A stretch of 64,000 nt of DNA from Acidithiobacillus sp. HP-2. GTDB lineage: Bacteria > Pseudomonadota > Gammaproteobacteria > Acidithiobacillales > Acidithiobacillaceae. Below, one piece after another: positions 52,073-59,982 of this stretch (position 1 is its first letter; each line of letters opens with the position of its first letter). Both the position numbers and the translations under genes were made by a program. The notes under the pieces are model-generated. The model had not been told where the DNA came from, made no database searches, and worked only from the letters and a program-made list of their open reading frames with translations. The stretch covers positions 1 through 64,000 of the forward strand of contig NZ_JACKZA010000014.1 in assembly GCF_015100155.1 (NCBI RefSeq), written 5' to 3'.

Positions 52073-53377
52073 ATGTCAGTAGCTTGGCTGAATACGGGCG
52101 ATAATGCGTGGCAGCTCACTGCCGCAACTATCGTCGGAATGCAAAGTGTTCCGGGGCTCGTGGTACTTTACGCGGGCATTGTCAAAAAGAAATGGGCTGT
52201 CAACTCTGCTTTTATGGCCTTTTATGCTTTTGCTGCGGTTATGATCGCCTGGCTCCTCTGGGGCTACAACATGGCCTTCGGCCACCAATGGTTCTCGTTT
52301 GTCGGTATTCCGGGGCCCATAGCCAGTATGAATGATGAACTCATGCAAACGGTCTTCCCGACCAGCGGCTCTACTGCGGCCATGCCGATGGCGACGATGG
52401 TGTATTTTCAGTTTGTCTTCGCTGCAATTACCTTGGTCATCATGGCGGGGGCCTTTTTGGGCCGCATGAGTTTCAAGGCCTGGATGATTTTTGTGCCCCT
52501 GTGGCTGACTTTCTCCTACACGGTTGGCGCCTTCAGCCTTTGGGGTGGCGGCTTCCTCTCAACGATGGGTGTTATCGACTATTCCGGTGGATACGTCATC
52601 CATTTGTCTGCAGGTATTGCCGGATTTGTCGGTGCGGCAGTCATTGGTCCCCGTCTCGCCAGGGATCGTGAAAACTTCCAGCCCAACAACGTGCTGTTGA
52701 TGCTGGTAGGTGCCGGCATTCTCTGGCTCGGCTGGAACGGCTTTAACGGCGGTGATCCTTATGCTGCCAGCCGCGATGCCGGTGCCGCCGTTCTCAATAC
52801 CAACGTAGCCACTGCCATGAGTGTGTTGACATGGACGGTCATGGACATTTTTTACTTCAAAAAACCAGCGGTAATTGGCGCCGTTCAAGGGATGATTACC
52901 GGACTGGTCGCAATTACCCCGGCCGCTGGTGTGGTAGACGGATATGGTGCTATTGCCATTGGCATCGCTTCCGGCATTATCCCCTGGATCAGTATGAATA
53001 TCGTTGGCAAAACCGCACTGTTCCGTAAGGTGGATGACACCCTCGGCGTATTCCACACCCACGCTGTAGCCGGGGTACTGGGCGGCATTATGGTGGGCCT
53101 GCTCGCCACCAAGGAAGGCTGTAAAGCATACGGGCTCAGCAACCCAGGAGGTGCCATTGACGGTAACTGGCATCAGGTCTGGCTGCAGATTATTGGTGCG
53201 GCATTTATCATCGCCCTGAATATCGTCGTCACCTATATTCTTCTGAAACTGATCAGCCTGATCGTACCGCTGCGCATGTCTGAAGAAGAACTGATGATTG
53301 GTGATGATGCCATTCATGGTGAAGAAGCTTATGCCTTCTATGGTGATGGTGAACGGCGTCCGGTGACGGGTGACTGA
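52073..53377 (+). CDS. amtB: ammonium transporter AmtB (copy 2)
   Basis: 434 aa, no clear signal peptide, 11 predicted helices. Pore histidines in [18 protein letters not shown] and [13 protein letters not shown]. Differs clearly from copy 1 in sequence and tail ([21 protein letters not shown]), so an older duplication or separate origin is likely. GGGGG lies before the ATG. It follows glnK by 52 bp; a good terminator follows it. Confidence 0.95.
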   Translation: MSVAWLNTGDNAWQLTAATIVGMQSVPGLVVLYAGIVKKKWAVNSAFMAFYAFAAVMIAWLLWGYNMAFGHQWFSFVGIPGPIASMNDELMQTVFPTSGSTAAMPMATMVYFQFVFAAITLVIMAGAFLGRMSFKAWMIFVPLWLTFSYTVGAFSLWGGGFLSTMGVIDYSGGYVIHLSAGIAGFVGAAVIGPRLARDRENFQPNNVLLMLVGAGILWLGWNGFNGGDPYAASRDAGAAVLNTNVATAMSVLTWTVMDIFYFKKPAVIGAVQGMITGLVAITPAAGVVDGYGAIAIGIASGIIPWISMNIVGKTALFRKVDDTLGVFHTHAVAGVLGGIMVGLLATKEGCKAYGLSNPGGAIDGNWHQVWLQIIGAAFIIALNIVVTYILLKLISLIVPLRMSEEELMIGDDAIHGEEAYAFYGDGERRPVTGD

Positions 53378-53411
53378 AGCTATCTGGTAAAACCTTAGGA
53401 ACAAGCACTAT

Positions 53412-53434
53412 ACGGCGGGAAACCGCCGTTTTTT
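53412..53434 (+). terminator. intrinsic terminator after amtB copy 2
   Basis: ACGGCGG-GAAA-CCGCCGT with a GNRA-type loop and a run of six T; ends the porin-glnK-amtB transcript. Confidence 0.9.
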
Positions 53435-53460
53435 ATTTCTGAAATAAAAACAAATGGATA

Positions 53461-53847
53461 CTATTTACTGCTAATAGCTTGTCCTACGTAGCGCCCCATC
53501 CAGTGTTCTATTTGCTGAACTTCCTGAAGATGTCCATAGAGGCCAATGCGTGCTGAAAATTTGGTAACTGCAGCGCCCTTGGATGTGAGATTAATAAGGA
53601 CAGCATTACCCTCAGAATCATAGCCGTGGACTTCCACGGTGGTCGGGCTGATTTGTTTAGCTCCGGTAAATTGCATGCCTGCCTGGGGCAAAGCCTTTTC
53701 TGCAGCCGCCGTGACCACCGTCAGCGAAGCCGGATAGTAAGTATAATAAGGCACCGGATTGACTTGTGGCGCCCAACTGGCCGTACAACCGCTCAGCCCC
53801 AGAGCCAAAACCACAGACACAGTCGCAAGGCGTGACGAAAAAGACAT
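53461..53847 (-). CDS. DUF3568-like lipoprotein
   Basis: 128 aa lipoprotein. Signal MSFSSRLATVSVVLALGLSGCTAS with lipobox LSGC at residue 21. The body (VVTAAAEKALPQAGMQF, VEVHGYDSEGNAVLI, FSARIGLYG) fits small DUF3568 proteins; function unknown. GGAGGG lies 6 nt before the ATG at 53847; the frame continues upstream without a ribosome site. Confidence 0.78.
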   Translation of the reverse strand: MSFSSRLATVSVVLALGLSGCTASWAPQVNPVPYYTYYPASLTVVTAAAEKALPQAGMQFTGAKQISPTTVEVHGYDSEGNAVLINLTSKGAAVTKFSARIGLYGHLQEVQQIEHWMGRYVGQAISSK

Positions 53848-54061
53848 AAATTCCCTCCAAAAACAGCGGACATTAATCAGAATGATTGTTTGATGTACAA
53901 TATACCCGAAAATTCCGGGGAACAATGCTCCATCTACGATGCCCCGCTTTTCATCAGACTCCTGCTGTAGGTACTTGGCTACAGTGGCACAACCATGTAA
54001 CTTTGTCCCATACTGTGAACTCGGCCTATTATGATTAAACGCTTAGAGGAGCTGAACACTC

Positions 54062-54436
54062 ATGAAAACTGCTAAATGGTTGATAGCGGCTACTTTCCCC
54101 CTGATCCTTGCGGGTTGTGCGAACAATCCTTATGCCAGCAATGGCACCACGGCCAATACAGCTGGTGGCTCCCTGCTCGGCGCCGTAGCTGGCGCAGTCA
54201 TTGGCAACCAGACCGGTTCACCGCTCGCGGGTGCTGCCATTGGCGCAGGCCTGGGTGGATTGGCCGGATATGGTCTTTCCAATCAGCAACAGCAAGCACC
54301 TGCCCCGCAACCCGGCTATTACGCAGCGCCCCAGGGCAGTGTCCCCTGTCCGGCCGGTTATGTGTGCAATCCAACGGCACCCCAGTATCAACAGCCTCCG
54401 GCCTGTCCAGCGGGTTACACCTGCACACCACGCTAG
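54062..54436 (+). CDS. glycine-zipper lipoprotein
   Basis: 124 aa: signal MKTAKWLIAATFPLILAGCAN with lipobox LAGC, then a glycine zipper (LLGAVAGAVIGNQTGSPLAG, further Gly repeats to about residue 75) of the 17-kDa surface antigen/2TM type. The C-terminal third is Pro/Gln-rich with two CPAGY-C repeats, probably disulfide-forming. Outer-membrane structural lipoprotein by analogy. AGAGGAG before the ATG. Confidence 0.8.
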   Translation: MKTAKWLIAATFPLILAGCANNPYASNGTTANTAGGSLLGAVAGAVIGNQTGSPLAGAAIGAGLGGLAGYGLSNQQQQAPAPQPGYYAAPQGSVPCPAGYVCNPTAPQYQQPPACPAGYTCTPR

Positions 54437-54440
54437 GTCT

Positions 54441-54998
54441 ATGCCTTTAGCAGCGATGAATACCCCGTCCGCAATGCCCGCCATCGAACATATCGGCGGG
54501 CACCTTGAGGGTGGGAAAACCCTCGACAAGCACCCTCTCGCCCTGCCGGGCATCATTCTCAGTTCGGGCGAGGGCAGCATTCGCAGCTATCAGTTTCATC
54601 CGCAGGAGGAAGGCGTTCCGGTTACCCCACTCATTTGCCAAAGCATGGAGCCATTACCAAGCGGATCTGATGCCGATTTGCTGGTCCGGCAGGGGCATAT
54701 CGTGGCAGTGCGTCTGGCTGATGCCAATATTGCCTTGCATCCGCAAATTCTGCGGAAATCGGCCATTCGTGAAGTGTTGCAGCGCGAATGGCTACTTTCG
54801 GTATTTCTTTTTGGTCCAGTTGCCGGAGTGTTTCTGGTCAACCTGATTTTTGGGATGCCTACATTTTTGTGGTGGACGGCGTTGGGGGTCCTGATTTTTT
54901 CCTGCCTGATCATGGGAATTCTGGTCAGAAACGATTTACGTAAATTGCAGAACTGGGTGGAAGAATTACATAAGCTGGCCAAACAGCAGGGCACTTAG
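54441..54998 (+). CDS. uncharacterised membrane protein
   Basis: 185 aa, no family recognised. A soluble N-terminal half contains HLEGGKTLDKHPLALPGIILSSG, a region near 85-95 has DLLVRQGHIVAVRLADANIALHP, and two membrane helices lie at about 133-152 and 157-176, followed by a basic tail. The start at 54441, 4 bp after the lipoprotein stop, is the only plausible ATG. It overlaps the convergent PBP gene by 4 bp. Confidence 0.62.
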   Translation: MPLAAMNTPSAMPAIEHIGGHLEGGKTLDKHPLALPGIILSSGEGSIRSYQFHPQEEGVPVTPLICQSMEPLPSGSDADLLVRQGHIVAVRLADANIALHPQILRKSAIREVLQREWLLSVFLFGPVAGVFLVNLIFGMPTFLWWTALGVLIFSCLIMGILVRNDLRKLQNWVEELHKLAKQQGT

Positions 54999-56740
54999 TT
55001 TCCGCCGCCCTCCGACCAGATTTCCGCCTGTGCGGTGGTAATATTTGGCGCCCGCAGACGACACACCGATTTGCCACACCATTCCGGGCCAATATTCAGT
55101 TGCTCCAAGGCATGCTCCATGGTTACCCGGAATACTGGGGCCGCCTCGACCCCCCCGAAATTCCAGAATTTATCGCTGTCGCGCAGGGTGACCGCCATCA
55201 CCAGTTGCGGATCACGTCCCGGAGCAAAGCCCACAAAAGTCGCATTGGTGCGATGATGAAAAAAACCATCCTTGCCGTTGGCTAAATCTGCCGTACCGGT
55301 TTTACCTGCTACTGCATAACCGGGAATTGCCGCAAGAATACCGGTGCCATTGGGCTCTGCCACACTGCGCAACCAGCGTCGCAAATCGTTGGCCACCCAA
55401 AAAGGCATGACCCGCCGTTTGACTAAGGGCTCCCCTTTTACCAGCACGGGACGAATATGAAAGCCCCCATTGGCGATGGCCGCATAAGCATCTGCCAATT
55501 GCAGGGTAGTCACAGATATTCCATAACCAATAGAGATTGTCGCGTGGCGTGCTTTTCCCCAACCTTCCCAGGCGGGCAAAACGCCCGAAGTCGTCCCTGG
55601 CAAAGCGACCTGGGGAACATCACCAAAACCCACCGCCCGATACATGGCATATATATCTCGACGCGGCGTCTTCAGAGCTATTTTGGCGGTGCCAATACAA
55701 CTGGAATACTTGAGAATGTGCTCAATATTCAAAATGTGATGGGTAACGTCATCGGTAATCGGATACCCCCCCACCCAGAGGGGATGAGACACGTTGAAAC
55801 GGGCCGTTGGGCGCACACTATGCGTAGCCAGTGCGGCGGCAATGGCAAAAGGTTTAATGACCGATCCCGGCTCAAAAGCCTGATGGACGGCGTTATCCAC
55901 ATAATCCATGGGATTGCTGCAACTCCCGATATTATTGGGATTGCAACTGGGAACACTGGCCATCGCGAGCACCTGTCCGGTACGCACATCCATGACCACC
56001 GCCGAACCGTTACTTGCCCCGAAATGACGCTGGGCAGCCAGCAAGGTCATATAGGCCCAATACTGGATTTGTGGATTGATGGTGAGCTGCAAGGCATGTC
56101 CGGCGCGGGGAAGACGCAAAATTTTATCTACATGCACAATTTGTCCATGACCATCTTCCAAAACCCGTTCCTTGCCGGGATACGCCGCCAACCACTGATT
56201 GTAGCCCAGCTCCAGTCCGGTCCCTCCCTGATGCTGGAGGTTGACCATACCTAACAGGGGGGCAGTGACGGCACCCAGCGGATAATAACTGCGGCTGGTG
56301 TTTTGCACATAAATACCCGGAACCTGCAGTGCATCCAGCTTTTTTCCCAATGCGGGGGGAACCTGCCGGAGAATATAGGCATAATCTGCCCCACCTCCGG
56401 CAACCCTTTCGGCAAAACTGGCAGGACTCAGATGTAAAACCTGAGCAATGGCGCCCCAATGATTTTGATGTTTATCCAGAATGGCCGGGTCGGCCCAGAT
56501 AGTGACGGCTTTGACATTGACCGCTAAAGGTTCGCCATTTCGGGCCGTAATTACGCCACGCTCACTGGGCAGCGGTAAGGTCCGCAAATAACGCATGCGC
56601 CCCTGAGATCTTAAGGTTTGATGCTCCAATAGCTGCAAACGCAAATCCCGGGCAAGAACGGCTGAAAAACCGAGCAGAAGAATAACAATCAACCAGCGCG
56701 CCCGCCCCGAAGGTAATATTTTGACGGAAGTCTCAGTCAT
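54995..56740 (-). CDS. FtsI-like class B penicillin-binding protein (copy 2)
   Basis: 581 aa, paralogue of the protein at 27434-29188, with the same architecture: anchor (LIVILLLGFSAVLAR), PBP dimer domain and transpeptidase. Ser293 in GSVIKPF (SxxK) and KTGTADL are intact. The middle motif reads SSC (LKYSSCIGTAKIAL) instead of SSN or SSD, a change at a catalytic-site residue. It has no peptidoglycan operon around it. An inverted repeat upstream (56878-56903) could regulate it and rlpA. Whether it is an active transpeptidase is uncertain. Confidence 0.9.
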   Translation of the reverse strand: MTETSVKILPSGRARWLIVILLLGFSAVLARDLRLQLLEHQTLRSQGRMRYLRTLPLPSERGVITARNGEPLAVNVKAVTIWADPAILDKHQNHWGAIAQVLHLSPASFAERVAGGGADYAYILRQVPPALGKKLDALQVPGIYVQNTSRSYYPLGAVTAPLLGMVNLQHQGGTGLELGYNQWLAAYPGKERVLEDGHGQIVHVDKILRLPRAGHALQLTINPQIQYWAYMTLLAAQRHFGASNGSAVVMDVRTGQVLAMASVPSCNPNNIGSCSNPMDYVDNAVHQAFEPGSVIKPFAIAAALATHSVRPTARFNVSHPLWVGGYPITDDVTHHILNIEHILKYSSCIGTAKIALKTPRRDIYAMYRAVGFGDVPQVALPGTTSGVLPAWEGWGKARHATISIGYGISVTTLQLADAYAAIANGGFHIRPVLVKGEPLVKRRVMPFWVANDLRRWLRSVAEPNGTGILAAIPGYAVAGKTGTADLANGKDGFFHHRTNATFVGFAPGRDPQLVMAVTLRDSDKFWNFGGVEAAPVFRVTMEHALEQLNIGPEWCGKSVCRLRAPNITTAQAEIWSEGGGN

Positions 56741-56877
56741 GACCTGGGCACCGTCTGCTGGTAAAAGTATTCATGGCGAACTCTGATGGAGTTTTAACAT
56801 GGATCAGACGGCGGTACTGATAAAAAGTTCCGGGAATACGGCAGGATTTGAAATATTGTTCTATATGAACATGAGAA

Positions 56878-56903
56878 AAGTTTGGCAACCCAATGCCAAA
56901 CTT
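56878..56903. promoter_or_regulatory. palindromic operator-like element between PBP and rlpA
   Basis: Perfect inverted repeat AAGTTTGGCA-N6-TGCCAAACTT, in the gap between two divergent cell-wall genes. No U-run. It looks like a regulator site; regulator unknown. Confidence 0.5.
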
Positions 56904-56965
56904 GAACTTTCTGAAGACTCTGCCCTAGAATGGCAGAAACGACACTATAGAGGTCATGCATTTCC

Positions 56966-58081
56966 ATGCGCTTGAAGCAGGCATTCCCGTTTTTCCGATT
57001 GGGGACTTTTACCCTGGCTGTTGCGGCCCTGGCTGGCTGTGCCAGCATGCCCGGCCAGATGCATGCTTCTTCAGGCAACGGCTATGGATCTGCCTTGACC
57101 AATTCCGCCTATTCAACCGGGCAGTCCTGTTATGCTCCGTCTCCTGACCTGAATGCTGCCTATAATCAGCCCTATGAAATTGACGGACAGTGGTATCACC
57201 CGATGCACAACGCCTCGGGATTTTCTGAAAACGGCGTCGCCTCCTGGTATGATCGTCAATCTTCCAGCGACACAACCGCCATGGGCACGGCCTTCCATGC
57301 CCGGCAACTGTCCGCCGCGAGTCGCACCTTACCCCTGCCTTCCTGCGTGCGGGTGACCAATCTTGAAAATGGTCGCAGCATCGTGGTGCTGGTAGATGAT
57401 CGAGGACCCTTCGTAGACAGTCGCATCATGGACTTGTCAGCGGGTGCCGCCAATGCTCTGGGAATGCTCAGTCAGGGGACTTCCCGGGTACATATCCAGG
57501 TAGTCCCCAGCGCTCTCAGTCCCAATGTCCCGACCCCGCAGATTGTCCAGGTCGCACAAAGGCCAGTGCCGCAAGCTCCAGTACCACAATCTGTAGCGCC
57601 AGAACTGGTTGTTCCCCGGGCTGCTCCCCAGGCTATTCCCTTGCCCACCTACACGCCTCCCGCAAATGCCCGGAAAAATCTGACGGCAGTAGTCAACCAG
57701 GCTTTCGCCAGCAGCACCCCGGCGGTCCAGACAGTGCCCGCACTGATGGCACCGCCAATGTCAGTGCAGTCTGCGCCACAGCCCCCTGCTCCGCCGACAG
57801 CCCATGTTCTGCGCAGCTGGCACAGAAGTCCTCAAGTCGAGCAGGTATATCTGGAAACGGCCCAGGCGATGGGTATGCAAAGGGCACTTCGTGAACGCAG
57901 CAAACTTCAGGACTTCGGCATCAGCACCGCCAAGCTGGTACGCACCGCATCCAGCAGCCCCGCCGGTCTCTACAAAATCAAAATCGGACCCATGGCACCG
58001 ACAGCTGCCCCCGAAGATTACGCATCCAGTCTGGAGCGCTTGCGTCTGGGCACTTTTGTGGTCAGCGAACAGGCGGGTTAA
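56966..58081 (+). CDS. rlpA: RlpA-type lipoprotein (putative septal lytic transglycosylase)
   Basis: 371 aa. Signal with lipobox LAGC (LAVAALAGCASMPG). The double-psi beta-barrel RlpA domain lies at about 85-180, recognised by GVASWYD, GTAFHARQLSAASRTLPLP, VRVTNLENGRSIVVLVDDRGPF and DLSAGAANALGM. A Pro/Gln/Val-rich linker (180-285) precedes a C-terminal module that may be a SPOR domain (YLETAQAMGMQRAL to FVVSEQ). RlpA acts at septal peptidoglycan in Pseudomonas; the role here is by family. AGAGG precedes the ATG at 56966. The stop overlaps the convergent gene by 20 bp. Confidence 0.88.
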   Translation: MRLKQAFPFFRLGTFTLAVAALAGCASMPGQMHASSGNGYGSALTNSAYSTGQSCYAPSPDLNAAYNQPYEIDGQWYHPMHNASGFSENGVASWYDRQSSSDTTAMGTAFHARQLSAASRTLPLPSCVRVTNLENGRSIVVLVDDRGPFVDSRIMDLSAGAANALGMLSQGTSRVHIQVVPSALSPNVPTPQIVQVAQRPVPQAPVPQSVAPELVVPRAAPQAIPLPTYTPPANARKNLTAVVNQAFASSTPAVQTVPALMAPPMSVQSAPQPPAPPTAHVLRSWHRSPQVEQVYLETAQAMGMQRALRERSKLQDFGISTAKLVRTASSSPAGLYKIKIGPMAPTAAPEDYASSLERLRLGTFVVSEQAG

Positions 58082-58370
58082 AGGCGTCAGCCCGCACCCG
58101 GTTCAGAGGTGGCAAGCGGCGCTCTCCCAGAATAGCCCAAATGATCAGCACCACCCAGGCAATGCCGGACCAGCCCAGGACGATATTGAGGACCAACACC
58201 CAAAGAAAATGCTCATGATGACGGGCAGCGGCAATCACGCTCGGTACAAAGTAAATCAGCAAGCCGAAAACCGCCGCCAGTAACCAGACCACAACATGAA
58301 TAAACAAGGCGGCGATACCCAGACCAATCAGCGCCAACAGCACAATGCCGATACCCAGAAATGCGCTCAT
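58062..58370 (-). CDS. superinfection immunity-like membrane protein
   Basis: 102 aa with three hydrophobic segments. The second half matches the Imm_superinfect family of phage-type superinfection immunity proteins: YFVPSVIAAARHHEHFLWVLVLNIVLGWSGIAWVVLIIWAI. Such proteins are widely present on chromosomes, often without a prophage; no phage genes are nearby. Overlaps the upstream potassium-channel gene by 4 bp (ATGA), so the two are expressed together. Confidence 0.8.
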   Translation of the reverse strand: MSAFLGIGIVLLALIGLGIAALFIHVVVWLLAAVFGLLIYFVPSVIAAARHHEHFLWVLVLNIVLGWSGIAWVVLIIWAILGERRLPPLNRVRADAFNPPVR

Positions 58371-59614
58371 GCTTCTGCTCCTTCCGTTTTCGCGGCAAAC
58401 AATTTGTTGATAATGGTATCTCCCTGCATTTCCTCGCCACTTAAGGTCATGGCCAGCAGTTCTCCGCCCAGCACATCGGGCGAAATAATCAGATCTGCAC
58501 CAATCTGGCGTAAGCGTTCAAGATTTTTGGCATCCTGAACAGCTGCAACGGTTTTTCCGGAAACATTCAAATCCTTGGCGGCCAGGATGATAAAAGCATT
58601 TTCACTATCAATCACCCGCAGGGCCAGAATACCCAGGGCACACTCAGCACCCGCCCGCCGCAAAACCTCCAGATCTGTCGCATCACCCACCATTAAATCT
58701 TCATTGGCCATCCATTCGTTTTCTGGAGGAGCAGGGACCAGAACCAGCGTCCGTAAATGGCGGGCGCGCAACGCCCGATAGGTATTTTGAGCAAGCATAT
58801 TGTCGCCAATAATCAAATAATGATTACGATAATGGCGTTTCTCACCACCCATGAGCAGTCGCTGCATCCGACCATTGAGTAACGGCACAATCACTGCAGA
58901 TATAGAGGTGGCAAAAACCGTAATACCCAGAATAATAATGGAAATCACGAAAAATCGGGCATCAGTACTTTTGGGAACAATATCCCCATAACCCACCGTC
59001 GACATGGTGACCACGGCAAAATACAGGGCACTGACCAGATTGGTAATGGGTGGTGAAAAACCGGCACCCAGCACATAACTGCCCAATACCGCATAGCTCA
59101 TCAACAACAAGATGGAGATAACTGCGAAAAGTGTACCTGCCGCCACACTGGAGTGTGCAAAATGTCGGCGGAACAACAGCAAAGCAATGAGAATGACGGC
59201 ATTGAAAATGGTGAATCCGCTCCACTCCAGTCCGTAATGGTGGAGCAGCATGGCCAACATTGCACCTGCCAATACCAGCGTAATAGCCCAGGAAAAACGT
59301 GAGCGGAACAGCAAACCAAAAGCCATTAACAAGAGAACGATGCCCAGTACGGCTTCGGGCACAGTGCCAAGTGCTGAAAGCAAAGGGGCCTGGGTCAAAC
59401 TGGTGGAGGGCGCCAAATCTGAAAGTTCTGGAAAAATGCGCAGCAGATTCGGCAGTGCATTGAGAATAGCGAGAGCACCCAGCAAACCTACGGCCAATGC
59501 CATGGGAATATGGGGAAACCAGTGATCCAGATATAAAACCGCACGCGCCTTGGCCGCAAATCGAAATAACCTCTGGCGCAAAGACAGGCGCATTACATCA
59601 GGAATTCGAATCAT
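58367..59614 (-). CDS. potassium channel protein with RCK/TrkA-N domain
   Basis: 415 aa. The N-terminal ~245 residues hold about six hydrophobic segments with the selectivity filter TVGYGD in VVTMSTVGYGDIVPKST near 205. A cytoplasmic RCK (TrkA-N) domain covers about 260-400 and starts HYLIIGDNMLAQNTYRAL; the nucleotide loop is GDN-x-x-A in place of GxGxxG, so NAD binding may differ. This resembles the Kch type with an extra N-terminal membrane region (LLGALAILNAL). Start ATG at 59614; a downstream Met is possible. Confidence 0.88.
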   Translation of the reverse strand: MIRIPDVMRLSLRQRLFRFAAKARAVLYLDHWFPHIPMALAVGLLGALAILNALPNLLRIFPELSDLAPSTSLTQAPLLSALGTVPEAVLGIVLLLMAFGLLFRSRFSWAITLVLAGAMLAMLLHHYGLEWSGFTIFNAVILIALLLFRRHFAHSSVAAGTLFAVISILLLMSYAVLGSYVLGAGFSPPITNLVSALYFAVVTMSTVGYGDIVPKSTDARFFVISIIILGITVFATSISAVIVPLLNGRMQRLLMGGEKRHYRNHYLIIGDNMLAQNTYRALRARHLRTLVLVPAPPENEWMANEDLMVGDATDLEVLRRAGAECALGILALRVIDSENAFIILAAKDLNVSGKTVAAVQDAKNLERLRQIGADLIISPDVLGGELLAMTLSGEEMQGDTIINKLFAAKTEGAEA

Positions 59615-59791
59615 GGCAGTTCCTCAGGCTCTATTCTTACTTATTCAGTTAATGGCGTTGCAGCAACACTAACCCTACAGACATAATCAACGCAATAAAA
59701 AGCCCGACAGGTCTTTAATAAACGAACGAATAGATGAGGCGTTGAACCGGCTTTGCACACAGGGTGACGCAAAGCCGCAAATAATGCTTGA

Positions 59792-59905
59792 TCAGGCACT
59801 GTGCTCGTTGTCATCTGGATCAGCCGGACCAAAAGTAGTCCGCATACCCGCATACATGGCAACAACCCACAAAGCGCCCAGAACAATAAAAGTAGCATAA
59901 AACAT
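59792..59905 (-). CDS. 37-aa single-pass membrane peptide
   Basis: Short frame, MFYATFIVLGALWVVAMYAG then a polar, acidic tail ending DDNEHSA. It has AAGGA 9 nt upstream of the ATG and a clear hydrophobic helix, which makes it likely to be translated. It is in a 370-bp gap between the potassium channel and mrdA, with no larger gene. Function unknown; its form recalls small subunits of membrane complexes. Confidence 0.55.
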   Translation of the reverse strand: MFYATFIVLGALWVVAMYAGMRTTFGPADPDDNEHSA

Positions 59906-59982
59906 GATAGTGATTCCTTCTTCTGTAAGCTGATATTCAAGTATATCAGTAGACCGTAATCATCGGGAACAGTTCAAAGAGA

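Noticed and set aside
54201..54440. Upstream extension of the 185-aa membrane protein
   Set aside because: It lies over the glycine-zipper lipoprotein in another frame and shows shadow-type composition.
56794..57078. 94-aa minus-strand frame between PBP copy 2 and rlpA
   Set aside because: Overlaps the rlpA start antisense and covers the palindromic element; no similarity or ribosome site.
59641..59940. 99-aa frame in the potassium channel/mrdA gap
   Set aside because: The overlapping 37-aa frame has a ribosome site and a sensible membrane helix; this one has a chance-like C-terminus.
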